A program made the translations under genes and the position numbers. From Thermomonospora catenispora (GTDB taxonomy: Bacteria > Actinomycetota > Actinomycetes > Streptosporangiales > Streptosporangiaceae), in assembly GCF_006363815.1 (NCBI RefSeq), contig NZ_RRYT01000001.1, positions 1-64,000 on the forward strand: a DNA stretch of 64,000 bases, given 5' to 3'. The notes beneath the pieces are model-generated. The model had not been told where the DNA came from. It did no database searches and saw only the letters and a program-made list of their open reading frames with translations. Positions 54,506 through 63,255 of this stretch are shown one piece after another (position 1 is the stretch's first letter; each line of letters begins with the position of its first letter).

Positions 54506-55810
54506 ATGACCACCCTCATCGCCCGGCTCACCGCCGCATCGGCGGCGGCCGGGCTGTTGCTGTGCACCCTCATGACGGCGCCCGCGGGCGCGGACACCGT
54601 CAGCCAGATCGCCGACGGGCTGAGCCGCTCCCGGCTGTATGTGACCACCGAGGCGCGCGGCGCCTTGGACCCGGCCGGCCAGGAGCGGGTGCGGCGGGCG
54701 CTGGAGGCCGCCGAGCAGGCCGACATCCGGGCGGTGGTCACCAAGCCGGACGTCACCCAGCAGTCGCTGATCCGGATGCTGGACGCGGTGCGCGCACGGG
54801 TCGGCCGCGGCGACACCTATCTGGCCGTCACCGCCGACAACCGGATGCTGGGGATCTCCGACGAGCTGTCCGGCCGGGAGATCAACCGGCTGATCTCGCA
54901 GACCAGCGGCGGCGACATCGACGACCGGCTGGTGGAGTTCGCCGCCCTGGCCGAACGCGAGGCCGCCCGCGACGCCCGATCCGGCGCGATCACCACGTTC
55001 ACGCTGCTGGGGCTGCTGGTCCTGGTGACCGCGGGACTGGTCGTGATCGGGCTGGTGTCCGGCAACCGGCGCCGCCGCCGCGCCGAGCTGCAGATGGCGG
55101 AGCTGAAGGAGGGCGTCCAGGAGGACATCACCCGGCTCGGCGAGGACATCGTGGCCCTGGACCTGAACGTCACCGACCCGTCCCTCGACCCGGCGATCCG
55201 CGAGGAGTACGAGCAGGCGCTGAACTCCTACGACGCGGCCAAGGCGGCGGTGGAGGCGGCGCGGCGCCCAGAGGACATGCGCAACGTCACCGCGGCGCTG
55301 GAGGACGGCCGCTACCACATGACGGCGGTCCGCGCCCGGCTGGCCGGCGAACCCGTCCCCGAACGCCGGCCGCCGTGCTTCTTCAACCCCCAGCACGGGC
55401 CGTCCGTCCGGGACGTGCTGTGGGCGCCGCCGGGCGGTGCGCCCAGGGACGTGCCCGCCTGTGCGGCGGACGCGGACGCCGTGGAGAATGGGGCCGACCC
55501 GGACGCCCGGCTGGTGCCGGTGGACGGCGTCCGGCGCCCGTACTGGGAGGCCGGTCCCGCCTATGCACCGTACGCCGGGGGCTACTACCGGGGGTACGGC
55601 GGCGTCGACCTGCTGAGCGGCCTGCTGATCGGGACGGCCCTGGGCTCGATGTTCTCCGGTCCCTACGGGGGCTGGGGCTTCGGCGGCGGCCACATGGGCG
55701 GATACGGCGGCGAAGGCGGCTTCGGCGGCGACAGCGGCGGCATCGGCGGAGGCTGGGACTTCGGCAGTGGCGATTTCGGCGGCGGCGACTTCGGCGGCGG
55801 CGACTTTTGA
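54506..55810 (+). CDS. Exported, membrane-anchored protein with Gly-rich tail
   Basis: 434 aa. Signal peptide (about 1-29, ending APAGA), an extracytoplasmic domain (about 30-165) reminiscent of TPM-type folds, and one TM helix (about 168-190) followed by RRRRR. A cytoplasmic coiled region (about 195-280) comes next, then a conserved CFFNPQHGPSVRDVLW segment, and a low-complexity tail of about 60 residues rich in Gly, Tyr and Phe with GGGDF repeats. Similar proteins are common in actinobacteria but uncharacterised. Confidence 0.78.
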   Translation: MTTLIARLTAASAAAGLLLCTLMTAPAGADTVSQIADGLSRSRLYVTTEARGALDPAGQERVRRALEAAEQADIRAVVTKPDVTQQSLIRMLDAVRARVGRGDTYLAVTADNRMLGISDELSGREINRLISQTSGGDIDDRLVEFAALAEREAARDARSGAITTFTLLGLLVLVTAGLVVIGLVSGNRRRRRAELQMAELKEGVQEDITRLGEDIVALDLNVTDPSLDPAIREEYEQALNSYDAAKAAVEAARRPEDMRNVTAALEDGRYHMTAVRARLAGEPVPERRPPCFFNPQHGPSVRDVLWAPPGGAPRDVPACAADADAVENGADPDARLVPVDGVRRPYWEAGPAYAPYAGGYYRGYGGVDLLSGLLIGTALGSMFSGPYGGWGFGGGHMGGYGGEGGFGGDSGGIGGGWDFGSGDFGGGDFGGGDF

Positions 55811-55837
55811 CCCGATCCCGCGGCGGGGGCACGGCCG

Positions 55838-56173
55838 GTGAACCGCCTGCCCGGAGACCCCACCGTCTGGCAGTGGATCCGCTACACGCTGGGTTTCCGG
55901 CTGCCGCCGGCCAACCGCGACTGGGTGCGGCACGACCTGACCGACGCCGGGTGGCGGGGTCGCATCATGGCCCGCCACCTGGCGCTGATGCTCCCCATCT
56001 GCCTGCTGCTCGCGCTGCTGCCCGGCCCATGGTGGCTGCACCTCGCCGTCCCCCTGCTGGCCTTCGCGGCCAGCACGCTGACCGTGGCGATCAGCGCCGA
56101 CGAACTCCGCGACGCCCGCCTGCGCCAGCACGGCCTGCCGCCCGCCGGCCAGTCGCACCGGGCCCGCCGCTGA
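55838..56173 (+). CDS. DUF5313-like membrane protein
   Basis: 111 aa from GTG 55838. PTVWQWIRYTLGFRLPPANR is the conserved opening of the family. Two hydrophobic stretches (about 49-65 and 67-84) form a hairpin in the membrane; the tail is basic. No known function. It follows the Gly-rich protein gene by 27 bp and probably shares its transcript. Confidence 0.78.
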   Translation: MNRLPGDPTVWQWIRYTLGFRLPPANRDWVRHDLTDAGWRGRIMARHLALMLPICLLLALLPGPWWLHLAVPLLAFAASTLTVAISADELRDARLRQHGLPPAGQSHRARR

Positions 56174-56188
56174 CCGGCCCCGCCGCAC

Positions 56189-56260
56189 GGGCGCATCGCC
56201 GGGCACATCGCCGGGCACATCACCGGGCACATCGTCAAGTACATCGCCGAGTACATCGCC
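56189..56260. repeat. Six tandem 12-bp units
   Basis: Six head-to-tail units of the form GGGCACATCGCC (56189-56200, 56201-56212 and so on to 56260). Units 1, 3, 4, 5 and 6 differ by one or two bases from the second. They lie between convergent genes, just after the DUF5313 stop, and are outside any supported gene. The flanking 56261-56345 has looser GAACGGATGC-like reiterations. Confidence 0.75.
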
Positions 56261-56346
56261 GACCGGTCGTCGAACACGTCGAACGGATGCATCGAACGGA
56301 ATGCACCGCACGGATGCGCCGCCGACCCGTCGCCGTGGACGTGCCG

Positions 56347-56371
56347 AAGGGGCCCGCGCAGGGCCCCCTTT
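56347..56371. terminator. Intrinsic terminator between convergent genes
   Basis: GGGGCCC (56349-56355) pairs with GGGCCCC (56361-56367) around GCGCA, flanked by AA on the left and CTTT on the right, giving a bidirectional Rho-independent layout. Confidence 0.7.
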
Positions 56372-56423
56372 CCGCTTGCCGCTCGTCCCTCCCCGCCCCT
56401 CCTCGGCACAGAGGGGCGAGCTG

Positions 56424-56708
56424 TCACTGGTGCGGTCGCGTGCCCGTGCCACGGCGCCGGAACCCGGCGACCAGGGCCACGCCGATGGCGGCCAACCCGA
56501 TCTGGAAGATCAGTTCGATCCAGTCGATGCCCTTGGTGTCGGCCACGCCGACGGCCTGGGCCAGGGCGGTGCCCACCAGGGCGGCGACGATGCCCACGCC
56601 GATGGTCAGCAGCAGCCCGATGGGCTGCTTGCCCGGCAGCACCAGCCGGCCCAACGCTCCGATGATCGCGCCGATGATGATGGCGGTGATGATTCCTGTG
56701 GCGGTCAC
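56424..56708 (-). CDS. GlsB/YeaQ/YmgE-family stress response membrane protein
   Basis: 94 aa from GTG 56708, with GGGAGG 9 nt upstream. Three hydrophobic helices (about 3-22, 30-51 and 62-83) with ATGIITAIIIGAIIGALGRL and the conserved PGKQPIGLLLTIGVGIVAA loop of the transglycosylase-associated protein family. Members are small stress-induced membrane proteins; no enzymatic function is established despite the name. Confidence 0.88.
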   Translation of the reverse strand: MTATGIITAIIIGAIIGALGRLVLPGKQPIGLLLTIGVGIVAALVGTALAQAVGVADTKGIDWIELIFQIGLAAIGVALVAGFRRRGTGTRPHQ

Positions 56709-56877
56709 TGGCTTGACCTCCCGTTGAGGATGCCTTCGCGCCACGTGTGCCCGTTCAGCGGCGTTTCTCACATCGCGAGGCGTCCGGCGGCCCTGCGCCC
56801 GTCCTCGACGGGCCCCTTCCCGCCCTGCTCGGCGAGCGGTCGGGAGGGCCGGAAACCCGGCGGGCCGGGCGGGCCGG

Positions 56878-58266
56878 TCAGTAGGCCGAGTCGTGCATCA
56901 GCCGGCGGGCGGCCTCGGTGATGCTGCCCGACAGCGAGGGATAGACGGCGAAGGTGTGCGCGACCTGGTCCACCGTCAGATGCTGCTGCACGGCGACGGA
57001 CAGGGCGAGGATCAGCTCGCTGGCCCGGGGGGCGACGATCACGCCGCCGAGGACGATGCCGGTGGAGGGACGGCAGAACAGCTTGACGAAGCCGTCCTCA
57101 AAGCCCTGCATCTTGGCCCGCGGGTTGCTGAACAGCGGCAGCATCACGCTGCGGGCGTTGACCTCGCCGGAGTCGATCATCTTCTGGGTGACGCCGACGG
57201 TGGCGACCTCGGGGTCGGTGAAGATGTTGGCGGCCACCCAGCCCAGCTTGAGCGGCTGGACGGCCTCGCCCAGGGCGTGCCACATGGCGATCCGGCCCTG
57301 CATGGCGGCCACCGAGGCCAGCATCATCACGCCGGTGCAGTCGCCGGCGGCGTAGATGTGGCCCACCGAGGTGCGCGAGACCTTGTCGACCTCGACGAAG
57401 CCGCGCCGGTTGAGCTTGACCCCGGCCTTCTCCAGGCCGATGCCGCGGGTGTTGGGCTCCATCCCGACCGTCAGCAGGCAGTGCGAGCCCTCGATCTTGC
57501 GACCGTCCTCCAGGGTGACCACCACCGAGTCCCCGTGGCGCTGCACGGCCGCCGCCCGGGAGCGCGGCAGCACCCGCATGCCGCGGCGCAGGAACACCTC
57601 CTGCAGCACGCTGGCGGCGTCGGCGTCCTCGGTGGGCAGGATCCGGTCCCGCGAGGACACCAGGGTGACCTTCGAGCCCAGCGACGTGTACGCCCCGGCC
57701 AGCTCCGCGCCGGTGACGCCGGAGCCGACCACGATCAGCTCCTCCGGCAGCTCGGGCAGGTCGTACAGATGCCGCCAGGACAGGATCCGCTCCCCGTCGG
57801 GCTCCGAGCCCGGCAGCACCCGCGGGGTCGCGCCGGTGGCGATCAGCACCACGTCGGCGGGCAGGTCGGTGGTGCCGTCCACCGTGACGGTGTGCGGGTC
57901 GGTCAGCCGTCCCTCCCCGCGCACGATCCGCACGTCCTCATAGGCCAGCCGCTCGGCCACGTCGAACGACTGCGCCCGGGCCAGCTCCTTGACCCGCTTG
58001 TTGACCAGCCCGAGGTCCACCTGCAGGCCGCCGACGATGCCGTCCGGGCCGCCGTCGAACTTCAATCCCAGCGACGCCGACTCGTTCATCACCGCCATCC
58101 GGGTCGAGGTGGCGATGAGGGTCTTGGACGGCACGCAGTCGGTCAGCACGCACGCTCCGCCGAGGCCGTCACGTTCCACGATGGTCACATCGGCGCCGAG
58201 CTGAGCGGCGACGAGCGCGGCCTCGTAGCCGCCGGGGCCTCCTCCAATGATCACGATGCGGGTCAC
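56878..58266 (-). CDS. lpdA: LpdA-like NAD(P)H dehydrogenase (flavoprotein disulphide-reductase family)
   Basis: 462 aa from GTG 58266; ATG 58275 also possible. FAD-binding [18 protein letters not shown], redox-cysteine region [13 protein letters not shown] (CxxxxC kept), NAD-binding [15 protein letters not shown], and the second FAD motif [13 protein letters not shown]. In the C-terminal dimer domain the HxxPTxxE active-site motif of true disulphide reductases reads [12 protein letters not shown], lacking the catalytic His and Glu, as in mycobacterial LpdA (Rv3303c), a quinone-reducing enzyme. True dihydrolipoamide dehydrogenase activity is therefore unlikely. Confidence 0.92.
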   Translation of the reverse strand: MTRIVIIGGGPGGYEAALVAAQLGADVTIVERDGLGGACVLTDCVPSKTLIATSTRMAVMNESASLGLKFDGGPDGIVGGLQVDLGLVNKRVKELARAQSFDVAERLAYEDVRIVRGEGRLTDPHTVTVDGTTDLPADVVLIATGATPRVLPGSEPDGERILSWRHLYDLPELPEELIVVGSGVTGAELAGAYTSLGSKVTLVSSRDRILPTEDADAASVLQEVFLRRGMRVLPRSRAAAVQRHGDSVVVTLEDGRKIEGSHCLLTVGMEPNTRGIGLEKAGVKLNRRGFVEVDKVSRTSVGHIYAAGDCTGVMMLASVAAMQGRIAMWHALGEAVQPLKLGWVAANIFTDPEVATVGVTQKMIDSGEVNARSVMLPLFSNPRAKMQGFEDGFVKLFCRPSTGIVLGGVIVAPRASELILALSVAVQQHLTVDQVAHTFAVYPSLSGSITEAARRLMHDSAY

Positions 58267-58349
58267 GCATCCCATTGTTTCGCATCAACACCAGTGCACG
58301 GTCCGGGCGTGATATGGCATGCGTTCACCGCGAACGGCCCCGAAAGCCC

Positions 58350-58355
58350 TACGCT
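58350..58355 (+). promoter_or_regulatory. -10 element, leaderless type
   Basis: TACGCT, 8 nt before GTG 58364 of the cyclotransferase-like gene; no SD present. Confidence 0.5.
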
Positions 58356-58363
58356 TGGCGTCC

Positions 58364-58825
58364 GTGGCTCTGTACGCGGCGTACGCCTCCAACATGGATC
58401 CCGAGCAGATGGCTCGGCGCGCACCCCACTCCCCCATGCACGGCACCGGCTGGCTGCAGGGGTGGCGGCTCACGTTCGGCGGGCAGGACGTCGGCTGGGA
58501 CGGGGCGCTGGCCACCATCGTCGAGGAAGCCGGCGAGCAGGTCTTCGTCGTGCTGTACGACGTGCCGGAGTGGGACGAGAAGGAGCTCGACGCCTGGGAG
58601 GGCGCGGCCCTCGGCGTCTACCGCAAGATCCGGGTCCGGGTGCACACCCTCGACGGGGACGTGCTGGCCTGGACGTACGTGCTGGACGACTATGAGGGCG
58701 GCCTGCCGTCGGCCCGCTACCTGGGCATCCTCGCCGACGCCGCGGAGGCCGCGGGGGCGCCCGACGACTACGTCAAGGAGCTGCGCAACCGCCCCTGCAA
58801 GTCCATCGGCGAGCCGCCGATCTGA
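58364..58825 (+). CDS. Gamma-glutamylcyclotransferase-like protein
   Basis: 153 aa from GTG 58364. The GGCT fold opens with [20 protein letters not shown], the Y-x-S/A-N-M substrate loop, followed by [20 protein letters not shown] containing the acidic catalytic-type Glu/Asp positions. The family turns gamma-glutamyl amines or peptides into 5-oxoproline; the real substrate is unknown. The frame extends upstream but the promoter-like TACGCT sits inside that extension, favouring the GTG. Confidence 0.87.
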   Translation: MALYAAYASNMDPEQMARRAPHSPMHGTGWLQGWRLTFGGQDVGWDGALATIVEEAGEQVFVVLYDVPEWDEKELDAWEGAALGVYRKIRVRVHTLDGDVLAWTYVLDDYEGGLPSARYLGILADAAEAAGAPDDYVKELRNRPCKSIGEPPI

Positions 58826-58912
58826 CCCGCAGCCTCCGCTGATCCGGACCGCCCGGGCACGGTCCCGCGCCCCTCGCCGGGCGGCCGGGGCGAGGGGCGG
58901 CGGAGGCGGCGG

Positions 58913-58918
58913 TAATGT
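58913..58918 (+). promoter_or_regulatory. -10 element of pnp, leaderless type
   Basis: TAATGT, then 7 nt, then GTG 58926; no spaced SD. Confidence 0.5.
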
Positions 58919-58925
58919 CTGGCGG

Positions 58926-59723
58926 GTGAGCAACGACGCTTTCGACCTGGCCAAGGCCGCCGCCGACGAGCTGCGGTCCCGTACTTTCGACGCGTTCGAC
59001 GTCGCCCTGGTGATGGGCTCGGGCTGGGTGCCCGCGGCCGATGCGCTCGGCGACCCGGCCGCCGAGCTGCCGGTGACCGAGCTGCCCGGGTTCGCCCCGC
59101 CCGCCGTGGAGGGCCATGCCGGCCGCGTCCGCGCCGTGGAGGTGGGCGGACGGCGGGCGCTGGTGTTCCTGGGCCGCACTCATCTGTACGAGGGCCGCGG
59201 GGTGGAGCCGGTGGTGCACGGGGTGCGCACCGCCCTGGCCGCCGGGGTCCGCACGGTGGTGCTCACCAACGCCGCCGGAGGCCTGCGGCCGGAGGGCCAG
59301 CGGGTCGGCGATCCGGTGCTCATCAGCGACCACCTCAACCTGACCGGCGCCAACCCGGTCGCCGGGGCGCGCTTCCTCGACCTGAGCGACGCCTACAGCC
59401 GACGGCTGCGCGCCCTCGCCCGCGAGATCGACCCCTCCCTGACCGAGGGCGTGTACGCGGCGCTGCGCGGCCCGACGTACGAGACCCCGGCCGAGGTGCG
59501 GATGCTGCGGACGCTGGGCGCGGACCTGGTGGGCATGTCGACCGTGCCGGAGGCGATCGCCGCGCGGGAGGGCGGCGCCGAGGTGCTGGGGATCTCCCTG
59601 GTCACCAACATCGCCGCCGGCCTGACCGACCGCCCCCTGGACCATGAGGAGGTCCTGGAGGCCGGCCGCGCCTCCGCCGCCCGCATGGGCGCCCTGCTGG
59701 CCACCCTGCTGCCCAGGCTCTGA
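58926..59723 (+). CDS. punA: Purine nucleoside phosphorylase
   Basis: 265 aa. Trimeric (class II) PNP: phosphate loop [48 protein letters not shown], and the purine-binding region [20 protein letters not shown] with [15 protein letters not shown]. Phosphorolysis of inosine/guanosine gives ribose-1-phosphate, which the next gene's product can convert to the 5-phosphate. GTG start with TAATGT 7 nt upstream (leaderless). pmm begins 5 bp after the stop. Confidence 0.95.
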   Translation: MSNDAFDLAKAAADELRSRTFDAFDVALVMGSGWVPAADALGDPAAELPVTELPGFAPPAVEGHAGRVRAVEVGGRRALVFLGRTHLYEGRGVEPVVHGVRTALAAGVRTVVLTNAAGGLRPEGQRVGDPVLISDHLNLTGANPVAGARFLDLSDAYSRRLRALAREIDPSLTEGVYAALRGPTYETPAEVRMLRTLGADLVGMSTVPEAIAAREGGAEVLGISLVTNIAAGLTDRPLDHEEVLEAGRASAARMGALLATLLPRL

Positions 59724-59728
59724 CCGCC

Positions 59729-61417
59729 ATGTCCGGATCGACGTCACGTTCGATGAGCGAGCTGCGCGACGCCGCCGCCCGGTGGCTGTCCCAGGACCCC
59801 GACCCCGACACCCGCGCCGAGCTGCAGGCCCTGTTGGACGCCGGGGACGAGGCCGCGCTGGCCGACCGGTTCGCCTCCGCTCTGCGGTTCGGCACCGCCG
59901 GGCTGCGCGGGGAGCTCGGCGCCGGCCCCAACCGGATGAACCGCGTCACCGTCATGCGGGCCGCCGCCGGCCTGGCCGCCCGGCTGCGGGAGGCCGGCGC
60001 GGCGGAGCGGCCCGGGGTGGTGATCGGGTACGACGCCCGGCACGGGTCGGAGCGGTTCGCGCTGGACACCGCGGCCGTGGTGACGGGGGCGGGGCTGCGG
60101 GCCTGGCTGCTGCCCCGGCCGCTGCCCACTCCGGTGCTGGCCTTCGCCGTCCGGCATCTGGGGGCCGCCGCCGGGGTGATGGTGACCGCCAGCCACAACC
60201 CGCCCCGGGACAACGGCTACAAGGTGTACTGGGGGGACGGGGCGCAGATCCTGCCCCCGCTGGACGCCGAGATCGCCGCGGCGATCGACGCGGTGGGCCG
60301 GGTGGACGAGCTGCCGCTGGGCGGGCCCGGGGACTGGACCGTGCTGGGCGAGGAGATCGTCGAGGCGTATCTGGCGGCGCTGGACGGGCTGCCGCTGGCC
60401 GACTCCCCCCGGGACGTCTCGGTCGCCTACACCCCCTTGCACGGGGTGGGGCTGGAGGTGCTGCGGCGGGCGTTCGCGCGGGCGGGGTTCCCCGAGCCCG
60501 TGGTCGTCGCCGAGCAGGCGGAGCCGGATCCGGACTTCCCGACCGTGGCGTTCCCCAACCCCGAGGAGCCGGGCGCGATGGACCTGGTGACGGCGCTCGC
60601 CGAACGGACGGGCGCCGATCTGGCCATCGCCAACGACCCCGACGCCGACCGGTGCGCGGTGGCCGTTCCCGGCCCGGACGGGTGGCGGACGCTGACCGGC
60701 GACGAGGTGGGCGGGCTGCTGGCCGAGTACGTGCTGCGGCATACCCGCGGCGACGACCGGCTGGTGACGACCACGATCGTGTCCTCCTCGCTGCTGGGCC
60801 GGATCGCCGAGCGGCACGGCGTCCGCTTCGCCGAGTCGCTCACCGGCTTCAAGTGGATCATGAAGGCGCGCACCGCCCCCGACGACCGGCAGGTCTTCGG
60901 CTATGAGGAGGCCCTGGGCTACAGCGTGGGCGGCGACGGCGGCGTCCCGGTCCGCGACAAGGACGGCATCGGCGCCGCCCTGGCGATCGCCGCCCTGGCC
61001 GCCGAGGCCAAGCGGGACGGCCGCACCCTGCTGGATCTGCTGGACGATCAGGCCCGCCGGTACGGGCTGCATCTGACCGCGCCGCTGTCGATCCGGGTGG
61101 AGGACCGGTCGCTGATCGCCGACGCGATAGCGCGGCTGCGCCAGTCCCCGCCGACCGTCCTCGGCGGCCTGGAGGTCGCCCGCGTCGACGATCTGTCGAC
61201 CGGCCCCGACGGTCTCCCGCCGACCGAGGGCCTGCGGCTGCGCATGTCCGGCGCCCGCGTCGTGGTGCGCCCCTCCGGCACCGAGCCCAAGCTCAAGTGC
61301 TATCTGGAGGTGGTCCGCCCGCCCGGCGAGACCGACCGGGCCGCCGCCGCCCGCACGCTGGAGGCCGTCCGCGCCGATCTGGCCGCGGCCCTCGGTCTCC
61401 CCCGGCCCGGGGCCTGA
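59729..61417 (+). CDS. Phosphopentomutase/phosphomannomutase-family alpha-D-phosphohexomutase
   Basis: 562 aa, the long form usual beside pnp. Four-domain fold: phosphoserine loop MVTASHNPPRDNGYKVY, metal site NDPDADRCAV, sugar-binding FGYEEALGYSVGGDGG, and phosphate-binding VVRPSGTEPKLKCYLEV. Conversion of (deoxy)ribose-1-phosphate to the 5-phosphate is inferred from tight linkage to pnp and nearby deoA; phosphomannomutase or phosphoglucomutase activity is also possible. Start ATG 59729 (5 bp after pnp) or 59753. Confidence 0.93.
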   Translation: MSGSTSRSMSELRDAAARWLSQDPDPDTRAELQALLDAGDEAALADRFASALRFGTAGLRGELGAGPNRMNRVTVMRAAAGLAARLREAGAAERPGVVIGYDARHGSERFALDTAAVVTGAGLRAWLLPRPLPTPVLAFAVRHLGAAAGVMVTASHNPPRDNGYKVYWGDGAQILPPLDAEIAAAIDAVGRVDELPLGGPGDWTVLGEEIVEAYLAALDGLPLADSPRDVSVAYTPLHGVGLEVLRRAFARAGFPEPVVVAEQAEPDPDFPTVAFPNPEEPGAMDLVTALAERTGADLAIANDPDADRCAVAVPGPDGWRTLTGDEVGGLLAEYVLRHTRGDDRLVTTTIVSSSLLGRIAERHGVRFAESLTGFKWIMKARTAPDDRQVFGYEEALGYSVGGDGGVPVRDKDGIGAALAIAALAAEAKRDGRTLLDLLDDQARRYGLHLTAPLSIRVEDRSLIADAIARLRQSPPTVLGGLEVARVDDLSTGPDGLPPTEGLRLRMSGARVVVRPSGTEPKLKCYLEVVRPPGETDRAAAARTLEAVRADLAAALGLPRPGA

Positions 61418-61443
61418 GCCGGGCGCCTCGGCGACGCGGCCCC

Positions 61444-62052
61444 TCAGCGCAGCACGGCGAGGACGATGGCCGCCGCCATCGCGACCCCGGGGATCACCAG
61501 GGCCGCCAGGGCGGGGCGGGACCAGGCGACGACCCCGGGGGCCTCGCCGGATCGGCGGCGGTGCCTTCCGGCCAGCTCCTGGAGCCGCTCGACGGCGTGG
61601 CCGAGGGCGGTGCGGCCGGCGAGCCCGGCGGCCACGCCCGGGGGCAGTTCGCGGGCGCGCTGCCGCAGGCGGCGCTCCTCGCGGGCGCGGGCGCGCGGGG
61701 AGGTCTGCAGGATCCAGGCGCGGGCGAGGCGTTCCACGCCCTCCGGGTCGGTGAAGCGGACCTGGAGGGCGTGGGTGGCCTCGATCGCGCGGACGGCGGA
61801 CCAGGGCACGCGGATGTCGCGGAGCGGGTTGCGGATCTCCACGGCCTCCTCGTCGGCGGTGACGCGGGGGCGCAGGCCCAGCACGTACGCCAGCCCGCAG
61901 CCGAACACCAGCACCGCGGCGGCGACCACGGCGGCCATGTCGTCCCCGCGCAGCGCGGTGTCGACCAGCATGAGCGCCGAGAACGCCAGCCACGCCCAGG
62001 CGGCGATCCGGCTCGCCGCGGAGCGCAGGACCAGCGGCTTGCCGTCGCTCAT
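61444..62052 (-). CDS. PH-domain-like membrane protein
   Basis: 202 aa. Two N-terminal helices (about 14-32 and 38-57), then a bacterial PH-like domain (about 58-130: [20 protein letters not shown] and [11 protein letters not shown]), a basic helical region and a C-terminal TM helix (about 180-200). Its start overlaps the add stop by 4 bp, so it is co-translated with adenosine deaminase. Function unknown. Confidence 0.82.
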   Translation of the reverse strand: MSDGKPLVLRSAASRIAAWAWLAFSALMLVDTALRGDDMAAVVAAAVLVFGCGLAYVLGLRPRVTADEEAVEIRNPLRDIRVPWSAVRAIEATHALQVRFTDPEGVERLARAWILQTSPRARAREERRLRQRARELPPGVAAGLAGRTALGHAVERLQELAGRHRRRSGEAPGVVAWSRPALAALVIPGVAMAAAIVLAVLR

Positions 62053-63143
62053 GCCAGGGGGCGCCTCCCGGTCCACTTCAGCTGGGCGAACCCGGGCTTG
62101 ATCACCCCGTTGATCAGCTCCAGCCGCTCGTCGAACCCGATGAACGCCGACTTCATGGCGTTGACGGTGAACCACTGCAGGTCGTCCCAGCCGTACCCGA
62201 AGGCCTCCACCAGCTTGGCGAACTCCTCCGAGAGGCTGACCCCGCTCATCAGCCGGTTGTCGGTGTTGACGGTGACCCGGAAGTGCAGTTTGCGCAGCAG
62301 CCCGATCGGGTGCTCGGCGATGGAGGGGGCCGCGCCGGTCTGCACGTTGGAGGTGGGGCACATCTCCAGCGGGATGCGCTTGTCGCGCACGTAGGCGGCC
62401 AGCCGGCCCAGCTTGGGATGCGGGGTGTCGCGGTCGGTGATGTCGTCGACGATGCGGACCCCGTGGCCGAGCCGGTCGGCCCCGCACCACTGGATGGCCT
62501 GCCAGATCGACGGCAGCCCGAACGCCTCCCCGGCGTGGATGGTGAAGTGGGCGTTCTCCCGCTGCAGGTACTCGAACGCGTCCAGGTGGCGGGTGGGCGG
62601 GTGGCCGGCCTCGGCCCCGGCGATGTCGAAGCCCACCACGCCCGCGTCCCGGTACCGCACGGCCAGTTCGGCGATCTCCATGCTGCGGGCCTGGTGCCGC
62701 ATCGCGGTGACCAGCGCGCCGACCCGGATCCCGTGGTCGCGGCCGCCGTCGCGGAACCCCTCCAGCACCGCCTCGACCACCTGGTCGAGCGACAGCCCGG
62801 CCTGGGTGTGCAGTTCGGGCGCGTACCTGACCTCGGCGTACACCACGCCGTCCCGCGCCAGGTCCTCGGCGCATTCGTACGCCACCCGCCGCAGCGCCTC
62901 CTGCGACTGCATCACCGCGACCGTGTGCCGGAACGTCTCCAGGTAGCGTTCCAGCGATCCCGAGTCCGACGCCTCGGTGAACCAGGTGCGCAGATTGCCG
63001 GGATCCATGGTGGGGAGCCCGGTGTAGCCGGCGTCGCGGGCCAGGTCGACGATCGTCTCCGGCCGCAGTCCCCCGTCCAGGTGGTCGTGCAACAGCACCT
63101 TCGGGGCACGCCGTATCGCTTCGAGCGTGGGTTGGTCGGTCAT
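62049..63143 (-). CDS. add: Adenosine deaminase
   Basis: 364 aa from ATG 63143. Deaminates (deoxy)adenosine to inosine, feeding PNP. Zinc ligands HDHLDGG near the N-terminus, HAGEAFG (His), and the Asp pair in [10 protein letters not shown]; the substrate-binding [10 protein letters not shown] and the catalytic-His motif [12 protein letters not shown] are all present. No spaced SD; TACTGT on the minus strand ends 7 nt before the ATG (leaderless). Downstream of deoA on the same strand after a 112-bp gap. Confidence 0.96.
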   Translation of the reverse strand: MTDQPTLEAIRRAPKVLLHDHLDGGLRPETIVDLARDAGYTGLPTMDPGNLRTWFTEASDSGSLERYLETFRHTVAVMQSQEALRRVAYECAEDLARDGVVYAEVRYAPELHTQAGLSLDQVVEAVLEGFRDGGRDHGIRVGALVTAMRHQARSMEIAELAVRYRDAGVVGFDIAGAEAGHPPTRHLDAFEYLQRENAHFTIHAGEAFGLPSIWQAIQWCGADRLGHGVRIVDDITDRDTPHPKLGRLAAYVRDKRIPLEMCPTSNVQTGAAPSIAEHPIGLLRKLHFRVTVNTDNRLMSGVSLSEEFAKLVEAFGYGWDDLQWFTVNAMKSAFIGFDERLELINGVIKPGFAQLKWTGRRPLA

Positions 63144-63150
63144 CTCCCGC

Positions 63151-63156
63151 ACAGTA
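63151..63156 (-). promoter_or_regulatory. -10 element of add, leaderless type
   Basis: TACTGT on the minus strand, then 7 nt, then ATG 63143. The GGGAG directly abutting the ATG is too close to serve as an SD. Confidence 0.5.
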
Positions 63157-63255
63157 CCCCAGCCCGCCCCGCCTCATCGGAGGTCAGGGCGGGGACGGGC
63201 CGCGACGCCCGCACGGGCCGGGGCCGGCCGGGCCCCGGCCTCGTCGGGCGGCCGC

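Noticed and set aside
54446-56452. 668-codon minus-strand open frame with GDVP-like repeats
   Set aside because: Overlaps three supported plus-strand genes; the repeats come from the 12-bp DNA array.
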